A DNA stretch of 64,000 bases from Gonatopus flavifemur (Eukaryota > Arthropoda > Insecta > Hymenoptera > Dryinidae): NCBI GenBank assembly GCA_018340375.1, contig JAFFJZ010000073.1, forward strand, positions 124,001 through 188,000, written 5' to 3'. Shown piece after piece: positions 12,541-23,744 of this stretch. The first letter of the stretch is position 1; each line of letters starts with the position of its first letter. A program made the position numbers and the translations under genes. The notes beneath the pieces were generated by a model. It was not told the origin of the DNA. It did not search any database and worked only from the letters and a program-made list of their open reading frames with translations.

Positions 12541-12841
12541 TTTTGAGAATCAAGAAATGTTGTGTCAATAATGCTGTATTTCATCTATGAAATGAATTGC
12601 CTACAAACAAACACAATCAAACATTTGGAAAAGAAAAAATTGATTTTCATCACGAATTGCGAATCATATTTAGAATTGAAACAATTTTACTCACAATTCA
12701 AGATTGTGTCATGCGATGCGATTTGTCGTGTGACATCAAGTTGTATGAAGTATGCGTATAAAGAAGGAAAAACAAATAAACATCGTCGATACGTTTGATG
12801 TATCGAAGATGTTTACAGAATTCCAATTGTTCATCGAATTG

Positions 12842-12990
12842 AGAAAAATCGATCACAAATTCAAATGAATAGATTTGAGAACTATTTTCCCGAGTCTACA
12901 ACAAAAGTTTCCCAACATTCTTCCCGATGCAGAAGTGTGTGGGTTATGCAGGAAAGAAGCCAGTGTATTTTCTAGAGAGCAGAATTATTC
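12842..12990 (+). pseudogene. Partial duplicate of transposase exon 1, opposite orientation
   Basis: This stretch reads MRTIFPSLQQKFPNILPD and then CGLCRKEA. It matches residues ~28-60 of the copy 2 transposase N-terminus but on the plus strand, about 300 bp upstream of the main exon 1. It lacks the first Cys/His motif. It may be a remnant of a second family member or of an internal inverted duplication. Confidence 0.7.
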
Positions 12991-13022
12991 CATATTTATT
13001 ATATTATGTATATTTATTCATT

Positions 13023-13587
13023 CCCAAGCGTGTATTGCCTATGATGACAATGGGCCCCAGGCTGGGTCCATCCTCTTTAACCCAGTATTGGGGAATGACG
13101 ATGGGGCCCATGTTGGCTCAATCTTGGCCCTGTTGTGCTTTCTCCTACAATTATAGTTGAAAAACATGGAGATAATGAATCTTAGTGCGGGCACATTTGA
13201 ATTCGGCCCAAATTTGGATCAGCGTTAGGCCAAGATTGGGGTGAATTTATATCCCGAGCATGCGTGTACAATCCTCAGCGTGTAGGAATTTTTGTCCCAC
13301 TCTGGCCCAGTCTTGGGCCCATATTGGCAGGATGGGGCCGATGCTGACCCGGGGTGGGCCCCATGGTATATACATGCTAGGGATTTTACAATTTCAAAAC
13401 AAAAAGGAAGGGGCAGTATTGATTGCCTAGTCTGGGTTCATGCTGGGCCCGTGGTGTTACCAATTCTCGGGCAAAGCAATACGGCCGAGCTGGGAACGAT
13501 GTTATCATCCCAGGGTTGGTCCCACGTTGGGTAGCATGGGCACCCACCCTGGGCGTAGATGGGGCCCGCCGTCAATACACACTTGGG
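13023..13587 (+). mobile_element. GC-rich CCCAAG...CTTGGG element, copy A
   Basis: The element starts CCCAAGCGTGTATTGCC and ends ATACACACTTGGG, short inverted termini. Its interior is far more GC-rich than its surroundings. It is built from GGGCCC-centred words (TGGGCCCCAGGCTGGG, TGGGGCCCATGTTGG, CTTGGGCCCATATTGG). No protein is coded; open frames in it are by-products of base composition. Copy B follows after 22 bp and an inverted-orientation copy lies at 53902-54565. Confidence 0.75.
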
Positions 13588-13609
13588 TTATTATGTTCCA
13601 TAATTTCAA

Positions 13610-14130
13610 CCCGAGCATGTATTGCCTTTAATGACAATGGGCCCCAGACTGGGTCCATCCTCTTCAACCCAGTCTAGGGGAATGATGATGGGGCCCATGT
13701 TGGCTCAATCTTGGCCCTGTTGTGTTTTCCCATACAATTATGGTTGGTAGAAAATGGAAATAATGAATCTTAGTGCGGGCATATTTGATCTGGGCCCCAA
13801 TTTGGCCCAACGTTCGGCCAAAATTGGGGTGAATTTATATCCCGAGCATGTGTGTACAAAGTGGGGCTGAAATTCATGCCCGCTGGGGTAGAATTCAAAG
13901 CAATTTTCCAATTTCAAAACAAAAAGGAAGGGGCAGTATTGGTTGCCTAGTCTGGGTTTATGCTGGGCCCGTGGTGTTACCAATTCTCGGGCAAAGCCAC
14001 ACGGCCAAGCTGGGAACGATGTTATCATCCCAGGGTTGGCCCCATTTGTCTGCCCAGCTTGGCCCCACGTTGGGTAGCATGGGCACCCACCCTGGGCGTA
14101 GATGGGGCCCGCCGTTAATACACACTTGGG
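13610..14130 (+). mobile_element. GC-rich CCCAAG...CTTGGG element, copy B
   Basis: This starts CCCGAGCATGTATTGCC and ends TACACACTTGGG. It shares its order of GGGCCC words with copy A, including AACGATGTTATCATCCCAGG near 14010. It abuts the right TIR of the long-TIR transposon. No clear target duplication is seen. Confidence 0.7.
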
Positions 14131-14764
14131 AAGCTGTTATTGATGAAGTTTGATGATATGAGGGTACGGTAAAATTGTATGAAATCATTGGCATGATTAA
14201 AAAATCATATTTTATTGAAAAACAGTTCGTTTCACTTGTATTCCGCGTCAACGGTATGACGAACCATATCAGGAGATAATAGGAATATGCGACACGTGCG
14301 CTTCAAACCGTTGCGAATGCCAGATAAAATTTTCTTCCCATAATTTCTTCTACACAATTTTGAAGCAGAAAAATCCAGCTTTCAGATGAGCTAATTCAAA
14401 AAAATTTCAAGATTGTCGAAATTGAAAAACAATGCAAAAATAACTTTAAACCCGCTAAATTTGGTGGAAAAAATTCTTTCTCAAAAAACAGTTTACGCCA
14501 TTGTGAAGAACAGAAAAAAAGCTACGAAAAACAATATCGAAAATAATTTTATAAAAAAATGTAGTTTAAGAAATTATATCTTCAAAAGAGTTGATTAAAC
14601 GCAAACTGTGAATTTTGGACCCCTGTAGTTTGATAACCAGAGGTACCAGAGCAAAATCCTTTATAGAATTAAAAGTCACTAACTAGTACTACAGTTCAGT
14701 GAAATTTCAAAAAGATTGAGGAGGTAAAAATTTTTGAGCTGGTACGCTTGAGAAATTTTGCCCC
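14131..14764 (-). repeat. Right TIR of long-TIR transposon copy 2
   Basis: This is the inverted partner of 9755-10391, ending AAATTTTGCCCC. The 183-bp open frame at 14413-14598 lies in the arm and is not a gene. Confidence 0.85.
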
Positions 14765-14769
14765 ATATA

Positions 14770-15590
14770 GGACGTAGACCCGAAGAATGGTAAGGAAACG
14801 CGAAGATTGCGATTTGTTCCCTGTTTTCGCTGTTTTTCAGGTCTAAGTCCGACATGTCACTCGCACAAACGGATAAACCTGCCCGGACTCATTCTCTGGA
14901 CGTTGATCTCCCAACCACAAACCAGTGGTATGGTATTTACCTTGCTTCTGATATCCCCCACCCTTTACACACTGCTCATTGTCACTGTGACAATCCGCTC
15001 GCTGATTATTTGTCATAACCTCATCCGCGCTTTCCGATTTTTTCGTGTTCCCCACATTTTCCTCTGTAACTGTTTTCCCTTAGGTTTTGATCAAAAACTG
15101 CTTAGCGCACAATCATCTACGCGTCGAGCCCTCCCCAATGAGCATAGGATCATCGGAATCGGAGCAAGTCACCAGCGGGCCATTTTTCCAATCGTGTATG
15201 ACCGCTATATCTGAAGCAGCACAAACGAAATTTTTTATCGCATAAACAAGCACAAACGAAGTAGATTCAAATCCCATAAAGAACAAATTTTTTCCGAATT
15301 TTTGCCGGCCAAGTTCACAGAGGTTCTCTCAGTGTATATAGCCTTTGAGTACTGATGGGGATCCTTGAACAAAATCGAGTTTTTTTTACAGAAAAAGTAT
15401 TAAGTTTTCTTGAAGGGATCAAATACACGGGAAAAAATAATTTCCGTGGTTGATATTTGGATAGCGAAAACGCTTGCTATGCAAAATACATTTCGCTTGC
15501 TTACAGCGAAATCTTTTCGCACACAATGTTTCGCTGTATCAGCAACGTGGAGTAGTTCAGGAATGGCAGTGCAGCCAACATTACGTTGCA
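14770..15590. other. Unassigned sequence
   Basis: A 135-codon open frame at 14807-15214 has no recognisable domain and an improbable composition, so no gene is called. The rest is AT-rich with nothing identified. Confidence 0.4.
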
Positions 15591-15597
15591 AATGCAG

Positions 15598-15838
15598 CTG
15601 ATTTTATCGTCCCCGCTGGTAATTACATTGCAGCGATAGCTAATTTTATCGCAGACGTAGCTAATTTCATTGCAGCTGTAGCTAATTTTATTGCAGTCAT
15701 AGCTAATTTCATTGCAGCTATAGCTAATTTTATTGCAGATATAACTAATTTTATCACAGCTGTAGCTAACTTTATTGCAGCTACAACTAATTTTCTTGCT
15801 ACTGCAGCTCATTTCGCTGCAGTCGTAGCTAATCTCTT
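15598..15838 (+). repeat. 21 bp minisatellite (about 11 units)
   Basis: Units resemble GCTGTAGCTAATTTTATTGCA with substitutions. Because 21 is a multiple of three, both strands stay open. The plus strand reads a 7-residue repeat like ANFIAAV and the minus strand reads KISYSCN. I regard the open frames (15474-15884 plus, 15501-15857 minus) as consequences of the repeat, not genes. Confidence 0.85.
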
Positions 15839-15852
15839 CACACCCAGTATCA

Positions 15853-16238
15853 TCCACGGAGAAAAATGGAACTCGAAAATATAATCATTTTCATGAAAAT
15901 CTGAGGTTTTTTCCTGTTTGTGTTTTTTTTTAATCAACCAGGCAGGGTAAGGTTTAGTGAATAGATTTTCACTCCAAAATATGATGATTATCAATACGAA
16001 GTGAGAAGTAACAGAGACGATTGAAATCCAAGATACAGAACTCCCAAATGTTACTATATGCTTGAATCCCAATTATACTTGTTACTTTTTGTACAGTATT
16101 CGTAATCTTTCGTATTTTCATGTGAGAATACATTTTCTAAACCTGATCGTTTCTGATTTATTGAAACAACTAAGGGAATATCTCAAATTTTCATAAAAAT
16201 TATCATATTTTGAGTTCCATTTTTCTCCGCGAGTGAGT
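15853..16238. mobile_element. Non-autonomous MITE-like element
   Basis: Inverted termini of about 50 bp face each other. The left reads ACGGAGAAAAATGGAACTCG (15857) and the right reads the complement GAGTTCCATTTTTCTCCG (16215-16232). The roughly 385 bp element codes nothing. It directly abuts the 21 bp minisatellite. Confidence 0.65.
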
Positions 16239-16244
16239 ATCGGT

Positions 16245-17633
16245 GCTCACCGTAAAATAGGATGAAGTTCATCAAGTTCCAAACAAAACAATGAATTAGG
16301 ACGTGATTTTGAAAACGCCAGGAGTTTCAAAATTAGATTTGATCGGCTTAACCCCACCCTGTTATGAATGATCTATAAAATTCCATTGACGAATGGGAAA
16401 ATGAATAGGTTTCAATGAAATTCAATAATATTCAATCATAAATTTCACTAGTCGTAACAGCATTGAAAAGAATATTTGTACGTAGGCACATCACAGTACT
16501 AAGAGGTGTACATCATAGGCACTTCTGGTCATTGATAGTATTTGAAAATTTGAGAAAGTAACGTGAATAGATATTTCAATCAATAATAATATGTGAAAAT
16601 ATATATATATATATTTATATATCCAAATCAGTTCTTATCATAAATATGAATGTTACAAAATAAGTTTATACATTTTCAAATTGACATTTCCTGGCATTTC
16701 AGTGCATAGAAGAGTATTATTGAAAAATGTTTGCAAAAACTTCTTTTCGATTTACTTTGGTGAGTTGAAGTATAATTGAAGGGAGAAATCATGATTATTC
16801 AGTGAATCAATCATTTTCAATGGGATTAACCATCGAATATCACAGCGTTATCAATTTTTGAAGAACATATATGGGCTAGAGAATTGATTTCGTTTGATAG
16901 ATCATACATTATTCACAGTTATCCCTCAGACATTGAAGCAAACCGTACAGGAGTTCATAAAATCACCGAACATTCACTAAAATTAAACCTTTCCAAAATA
17001 AAATATGACATCAGTCAATTGTTTTAATGCACCTCACACTTATATCTAAGGATTTTCATACTAATAGAAAATGTTACTTACGAACCGAGTATCAATCAGA
17101 TGAAACATAAAAGTTTCTTTGGTATGTTTAAATCAAGTAAACTTCGTATTTTTGATTTAAACAAACATAAACATAAATAAAAATTTTGTCAAATTCCACT
17201 CTTCAAACAAAATACTCCAGTGATGGGAAAATTACACAATAATTGAATATGATATTCAGTTGTATTAGTTCGAAATATTACATGAAAATAAAATAATTAC
17301 ATAAAATTCTCACATCCTCGATGTTCGTCCTAAAATGCTGCTCATTTGGTGTTCGCATACAAATTCAATTACAGAATAACATTAAGAATGACATACAGCC
17401 CACCATCAAAAAGGTCTTTCGTTCTGACACAGGAGTATTTTGCAGATGAGCTTCGTTCAACTTCATAAGCATTAACATGTTCATGCAAACCAATAGTTTG
17501 AAAAGAACTGCAAATAAAAACTGGTTCTTCATTATAGATGAAAATATGATGTACTTCAGCGATGTGCGGACCTATTCCATCATGATCAAAATCAACTAAA
17601 ACAGCATAATTAGGCTTATATTCAATTCCATTA
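16245..17633. other. AT-rich intergenic sequence
   Basis: There is no gene or RNA that I can support. A short (AT)n run lies at about 16601-16614. The 3' end stops at the TA used by the mariner insertion at 17636. Confidence 0.5.
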
Positions 17634-17635
17634 TA

Positions 17636-18956
17636 CGAGGTGTGTTCAAAAAGTAAGGTGACTTTGTATTTTTAAGAAAAAATATTTATTTATTTATCAA
17701 TATTTATGTTGTCCCCTTCAAAGTAATCCCCCTCAGATACAATACACTTATGCCAACGGTTTTTCCAATCCTCAAAGCACTTCTCATAAGCACTTTTTGG
17801 TATAGCCTTGAGCTCTTCCAGCGATGCAGTCTTTATCTCTTCAATCGTTGCAAATCTCCGTCCTTTCATAGGTCTCTTTAGTTTTGGGAACAAGAAAAAG
17901 TCATATGGGGCCAAATCCGGTGAATATGGTGGCTGAGGCATGATTGTGGTGTTGTTTTTGGCCAAAAAATCTCTCACAAACAAAGATGAGTGAGCAGGGG
18001 CATTATCGTGATGCAAAAGCCATGAATTATTTTTCCACAATTCTGGACGTTTTCTTCGTATTGCTTCTCGCAAACGGCGCATAACTTCAAGATAATACTG
18101 TTTATTGACCGTACGACCATATGGTAAGAACTCCTGATGCACCACGCCATGGTAATCGAAGAAAACAGTGAGCAAAACTTTGACATTTGATCGAACTTGG
18201 CGTGCTTTTTGCGGTCTTGGCTCATCTGGGGTCTTCCATTGGGACGATTGGACTTTGGTTTCGACATCATAACCATATACCCATGATTCGTCACCAGTTA
18301 TGACCCTTTTGAGTAAATCTGGGTCGTCGTTGACGTCATTCAACAGTTCTTGAGCGATGCTCATGCGACGGTTCTTTTGGTCAAAATTTAGCAATTTCGG
18401 AACAAACTTCGCTGACACACGTTTCATGCCCAAAACGTTAGAAAAAATTTCATGGCACGAGCCAAGCGATAAACCAACATCCTCAGCAACTTCTCTGATA
18501 GTGATTCGACGATTTTCCAAAACAATTTTCTTCACTGCTTGAACGTTTTCATCAGTTGTTGACGTGCTTGGGCGTCCAGAGCGAGGCTCGTCATTGGCAT
18601 CTTCCCGGCCATCTTGGATGAGTTTGTACCACTTGTGAACATTTTTTCTACTCAGAACAGTTTCACCGTATGCTATGTCGACATTTCAAGTGTTTCGGAG
18701 CACTTTATTTTATTTTTTACACAAAATTTGATACAAATCCTTTGATCCATATTTTTCGATAGCAAGAAATCGCCGAGCACGCAAAACACTTATAACCTTT
18801 ACGCCTCTCACAACCAAACAAAAAATGCTATACACTTGAAACTTGGTACAGATGTTCGGGAAGAGTGTGCCAACATAACAACACAAAAAAATCGATAATC
18901 GAAAGTACGTTGCCCGCGAAATTTGAAAAGTCACCTTACTTTTTGTACACACCTCG
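17636..18956 (-). mobile_element. Full-length mariner-type element (1321 bp), second lineage
   Basis: Inverted termini CGAGGTGTGTTCAAAAAGTA and TACTTTTTGTACACACCTCG bound the element. TA duplications lie at 17634-17635 and 18957-18958. The transposase is on the minus strand. The TIRs and protein are clearly distinct from the mariner at 7684-8975, so this is a separate lineage. Confidence 0.95.
17690..18750 (-). pseudogene. Mariner-type transposase with one N-terminal frameshift
   Basis: The frame starts at ATG 18750 (MDQRICIKFCVKNKIK), shifts by one base near 18680, then continues AYGETVLSRKNVHKWY and [18 protein letters not shown]. The catalytic region is intact: [22 protein letters not shown] and PPYSPDLAPYDFFLFPKLK, a DD34D arrangement. 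It ends at 17690 after an acidic tail. The open part from 18535 down is 281 residues. It resembles the mariner group often mis-annotated as SETMAR-like in insect genomes. Apart from the frameshift in the first helix-turn-helix, the protein is full length. Confidence 0.92.
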
Positions 18957-18993
18957 TACTTAAGCCATTCATAACGACAACATTTTACATGAT

Positions 18994-19937
18994 TTACATG
19001 ATAAACTCACCCCAGTGATAATCCAGGGAGAATACTTTTATATTATTCGTTATGAGTCTGTAAGTAAATGCAAGTTGCTGTTTGATTGCAACTGACAGAG
19101 GAAGGTTCCTTCTGGACGTTGTTACATTTGTATACATTTTGAGAATATGGTGCTTTGCTTCGTAACGAATGGATGACAAATGGGAAATAGGTCCTGATTT
19201 ACAAAGTACAGACGGGTAATGCAACAGGAAATGATGCTTTGGTTTCAATTTTCTTTTAGTAAGAAACATATACAATTCATGGTGGTCACGAACAAGAGTT
19301 TTCAATAGACTGCCAACTTCTACACGGAAAGAACTCTGAAGCTACCGTAGTATGTGAGCCCGTCGCACTATAGTAGCTTGGCTGCCCACATATGAGCGTA
19401 GTGCCGCTATGTACCAAAGTCGATTCGACAGTCAGCCAATGTGGTATGACGATGCGCCGAACTGAATTTGCTCCCGTGTAATACCACGATGGTATGGCTC
19501 AGGAGCAAACAGGCCTCGACGTGCGTAGTGGGGAGCAGCGTGAGTACGCTTTGGAATGTAAAATAAAACGAATTCTTTGCAGAAGAAGGTATAACGCCCA
19601 ATATGGTGATTCGGCATCACATCTATCACCCATCAGTAAGCCAAAATATTTAACTAAATTATAGATCTCTGCAGCTGTCATTTTAATTTTACTTCCTTTC
19701 GTTGTAAGGTTTTGGATTATGATACCAGGTGGTGTATTATCATTATCAGGCCCAAAACCAAAGAGGTACATCCTATAATTCAGGGTTTCTACAAATGAAT
19801 TATCTTCGAAATAAAAGTGAGATATGATCGCTTTCATTGAATCGTGAACTATACCTTCTTCTACATCATGCATCTAATCAACAGCTATACATGAAAATAC
19901 ACCACATAATTGAAGTTCTCCAAAAATGCAACCTTCT
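18994..19937 (-). pseudogene. C-terminal part of CACTA/EnSpm-like transposase
   Basis: Reading down the minus strand, KEGCIFGEL at the junction is followed by VD, an in-frame stop, and MHDVEEGIVHDSMKAII. Then come AAEIYNLVKYFGLLMGDR and the terminal block KPKHHFLLHYPSVL ... IRYEAKHHILK. These motifs are those of an animal protein family I associate with CACTA/EnSpm elements (from memory). About 200 bp of GC-richer sequence (~19345-19545) splits the two blocks and looks inserted. The upstream half of this gene is at 37877-41160: the two halves are joined if the piggyBac-like element 19942-37872 is removed. Confidence 0.75.
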
Positions 19938-19984
19938 TTAACCCTTTGCGGCATACGTTTTTCAGATGAACGGTTTTTCATGAA

Positions 19985-21050
19985 ACTTGATATATATAGG
20001 TTTTTGAGGTCGCTGATTGCGAATCTGGACTCAGATTTGCGAAATTCAAGATGGCGGATTCAAGATGGCGGCAAAAAATTTCAAAATATGGGGGATTTCG
20101 CTGAAACTCACGTGTCGGGGATTTTTCGGGTCGCTGATTACGAATCTGGACTCAGATTTCCAAAATTCAGAATGGCGGATTCAATATGGCGGTGGAAAAT
20201 TTTTAAAATTGCGGAGTTTTGCTGAAACTCACGTGTCGGGGATTTTTCAGGTTGCTGATTACGAATCCGAACGCAGATTTGCAAAATTCGAGATGGCGGT
20301 TTCAAGATGGCGGCGAAAAATTTTCAAAATTGGGGGATTTTGCTGAAATTCACGTGTTGGGGATTTTTCGGATCGCTGATTACGAATCTCAACTCAGATT
20401 CCCGAAATTCAAAATGGCGGATTCAATATGGTGGTGGAAAATTTTAAAAATTACGGAATTCTGCTGAATCTCACGTGTCGGGGATTTTCCGGGTTGCTGA
20501 TTACGAATCCGAACGCAGATTTCCGAAATTCAAAATGGCGGATTCAGGATGGCGGCGGAAAATTTTGAAAATTGGGGGATTTCGCTGAAACTTATTTGTC
20601 GGGGATTCTTCGGGTCGCTGATTACGAATCTGAACTCAGATTTCCAAAATTCGAAATGGCGGATTCAATATGACGGCGGAAAATTAGAAAAATCGTGGAA
20701 TATCGCTGGAACTTGCATTTCAGGAGTTTTTGGGTCGCTGATTACGAATCTAGACGCAGATTTTCAAAATTGCAAATGGAGGACTCGTGATGGCGACGGA
20801 AAATTTGGAAAATTGCGGAATTCCGCCGAAAAATACGTGTCAGGGATTTTTCAGGTCTCCAATTACGAATCTGAACCAGATTTTAAAAATTCAAAATGTC
20901 AGATTCAAGGTGGTGACGGAAAATTTTGAAATCCGTATAACCATGCTGGACTTGATGCACGGAGGGGCTTTCGGTTCGTTGATTGCGAATTCAAACTCAA
21001 ATTTCCAAAATTCAAAGAGCAAATTCGGATGGCGTTAGAAAACTTGGGAA
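19985..21050 (+). repeat. Tandem array of ~122 bp units (about 8 copies)
   Basis: Units repeat GTCGGGGATTTTTCGGGTCG, CTGATTACGAATCTGGACTC and ATTCAAGATGGCGGC at a period of 120-126 bp, degenerating toward 21050. The array lies just inside the left end of the piggyBac-like element, so it is probably a subterminal region of that element. Long open frames across it are repeat artefacts. Confidence 0.85.
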
Positions 21051-21614
21051 ACAGGGATTTTGCAAGAAGCTTGTGAACTCATTGTTTCTCAATCAATCAC
21101 CGTAGACCAACTTCTTTTTTCTGGAATTCAATATTTTTCATTCGAATGATGAACAAGGAATACAAGAAATGAACATTTGAAGATCGAACAATTAAGAAAG
21201 CGGATCTCATTCATCAATCATTTAGAGAACCTTATTTTTCGACAATGAATTCTCATAGATTTAGGCTTCAATGAAAGTCACCGCGTTTGGTTGATTCCAG
21301 AGACACGAACGTGGACGTAGCGGCGATTGTCTCCATTTTGTTTTTTTTTGTTTTTTGTGTTTAATTTTTTTTAATTTTTTGATTTTCAATTTCTTTTGAT
21401 TTTGTATTTTTCAATTTTTTTTATTTTGTATTCTTTTTTCATTTCGTATTATTATATTTCTTTCATTTATTCCAAATTTCTCAATTTTTCATCAAGAATT
21501 TTTCAATCATTTCTCATTTTCAACTCTTCAGTTTCTACAGTTTTCTTTATAGCACAAAGTTTCACAATTTTGTGTTCTCAATTTCATGGTTCTACAATTT
21601 ATGTATAAGAATGT
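21050..21614. other. AT-rich interior of piggyBac-like element
   Basis: No gene is seen. A T-rich run lies at 21335-21540. This is presumably the 3' flank of the transposase gene. Confidence 0.4.
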
Positions 21615-23275
21615 TCATGCATGGTAATTTCGAAAACAATTTCCATCATGTTTTATGCACAATGGCACATTGCAAGTACTGCAGGTATATGAAGTCCTGC
21701 AAGGTTGACTCTTTGTACTACAAAAAGCACAACGTCTCGGAACGCTTACACATACGGGCATATGACATGGTTGAGATCGTCTTGTTTCAAAAGATACTGT
21801 AGGTCTTCTGACTACGTTTGATGGAGATGTTTTTGACATTTTCTTCCCGTAGGTGTAGGTAAACGATGGCTTGCCAATTGATCTACTGAAAATAACCTGA
21901 ATTTCTTTGATGCCATTGGATGTGCTGGATTTCTGGTATTATAAATAATCAATGCATTCATAATGGCTACCTTCAAAAAATGCCAAAATATGCGGTGCCA
22001 CCATTTTTTTTATTTCCTGTTAATTTTGTAAGTTGATATTAGGTGATCAGATCCATCAACATATCCCATATTTTCATGATAGCCAGAGCACATAACTGGG
22101 CGAGTTACTTGTTTCGGAGAACCATCTTTTTGTGTACGATTTGTCACAGTAGCCTCACAAGGGTCATGATAGTTGGATAAAAAGAAAACAGCTTTTTTAT
22201 CCATCCACTTGACCCAGCTGTTTCCAGCACCACAAGTACGGTATTCATACTGCCCATGCGCCATTTTTTTTATCAGGAATACTGCTTTTTGGTAAACCCT
22301 TTCTGTTGGAACGAACAGTTCCACAAGCAAACACTTTATCTCTTTTCAAATCTATCATAAGATCAAGACCGGTAAAAAAATTATCGAAAAATACATGATG
22401 ATTTTTTCCTACTAAGTAGTTACGCGTCAAATCTTTCACTACTCGGGCACCCAATTGCTTTTCAGCACTTTCAGCTTCACCTGTGTATACCTGAAACTCG
22501 CACACGTATCGCGATGCATCTGCGCGCGTCCAAACTTTGTATCCACGTTTTAGGGCTTGTTCGGCATGTACTGCTTCAAACTGCTACGGCCTTTGAACTT
22601 GATCATGGATTCATCAATAGATTGGTTTTTGCTGGGTTTCCAACAATTCTTGAAAGTTTCGAATAATTTATCTAAGAATGGTCTCAGCTTATACAATTTA
22701 TCATAATTTTTATCTCCTTTTCTCGGTTCTTGACTGTTATCAGCCATGTGTAAATGACTCAGAAGAAATCCAAACCTATTAACCGTCATCAATTTGCATA
22801 TAAATGGATCAATCAATTTTGGATCTGTCGACCAATAATCGCGGTAAGAGGGGGATTTTTTCACGCCCATCATTATATTTATAGCGAAAAACACTAGTAA
22901 TTCCTCTTTGGTTATTGAATCAGCTTTAGTTTTTTTCTGTCTCAAGTACAGGTTTGTTTGTTCAACAATTAAATCTAAAAGTTCATGGGGGAACAGACAT
23001 AAAAATATGTCTAAAGGTGTGGTACCATCATCTGTAATATTTGGACCGAAAGTTTCAGTATATGGGGAATCATCTTGGGTTTTTCTTTTTTCCGCCCACA
23101 TAAAATCATTATCATTGAATTCTATGTTATCATCATCAAAACTTTCTGAGTCAGGATAATCCCCAGAAAGATTTCTTTCGCCATCACAGTCAGTATAATC
23201 ATTCTCAATATCATCATCATCACACAACCCATCGATAGATTCAGCATCACCGGGAATATCAGTTATTTCATCCAT
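21615..23275 (-). pseudogene. piggyBac-type transposase, degenerate
   Basis: The frame starts MDEITDIPGDAESIDG (23275) with an acidic N-terminus. The DDE_Tnp_1_7 core follows: YRDYWSTDP, then SIDESMIKFKGRSSLKQYMP. Next are FFDNFFTGLDLMIDL (22505-22245 frame) and GYVDGSDHLISTYKINRK. A C-terminal Cys-rich domain closes it, with CAFC and CSTCNVPLC (21839-21615). Lesions: a missing base at about 22552 after MPNKP, another frame change near 22262, and a TAA at 22010 after KINRK. The order and spacing match full-length piggyBac transposases. The Cys-rich tail is the type that binds terminal repeats. Confidence 0.88.
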
Positions 23276-23744
23276 ATTTCGAAGTTATATGAAGTGATAT
23301 GTCTTGTGCACCAAATATAAGTGATAGATGAACTTCAGTCGTTTCCACGACTGATGGAGAAGAATGCCTTTTCACACAAAAATTTGCGGAAGACAGTTTT
23401 TCACAATCCAGTTAGCCTGCCACACAAACGCGATCTTTAACACGGATAAGTTGTCTTTACTCAATATTAAATAACAATAGACATCTCAGTCAATACCAAT
23501 ATGTACTACAATAATTAATATTTCGATTATAGATACAAAAAACTAGTTGCGAAGTAGCGATGGAAACCCTAAGTCTATCATGCGTAAAAAATCAATTTTG
23601 AGTGGTAAAGCTTCAAATAAATATTATGATGGTATTTTGCACAAAAATAATAATATTTTGGAATATTTGTATGGATTATGAAATCTGCACATATTATTAT
23701 TTTTGCGTGAGTAATTTACGTCTCAGATAGCACAAGAGTTCTCA
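23276..23744. other. 5' flank of piggyBac-type transposase
   Basis: AT-rich sequence with no reading frame of note. It presumably contained the promoter of the transposase gene, but no motif can be fixed. Confidence 0.4.

Larger units (their letters stand above)
9755..14764 (-). mobile_element. Long-TIR DNA transposon, GGGGCA-terminal family, copy 2
   Basis: Inverted termini GGGGCAAAATTTCTCAAGCG (9755) and its complement ending at 14764 bound a ~5 kb element with TIRs of about 635 bp. The flanking tetramers are TTAT and ATAT, an imperfect match. The transposase is on the minus strand (12540-10490) and is homologous to that of copy 1. Two GC-rich CCCAAG elements (13023-14130) sit between the 5' region and the right TIR, so the original element was about 1.1 kb shorter. 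Confidence 0.85.

Noticed and set aside
12875..14153. Several overlapping open frames in the GC-rich elements
   Set aside because: They follow from GGGCCC-rich composition and repeat in other frames and copies. Only the first ~40 codons at 12875 match the transposase exon.
14807..15214. 135-codon open frame
   Set aside because: No recognisable motif, and an overlapping frame is equally open on the other strand.
15474..15884. Heptad-repeat protein
   Set aside because: It is an unavoidable product of the 21 bp tandem repeat, open on both strands.
16245..17633. Search for a host gene in the largest element-free interval
   Set aside because: Frames are short, with no splice-consistent open stretch or recognisable protein.
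20017..20929. Long open frames with repeated residues
   Set aside because: They run through the ~122 bp tandem array in several frames, and no independent coding signal is seen.
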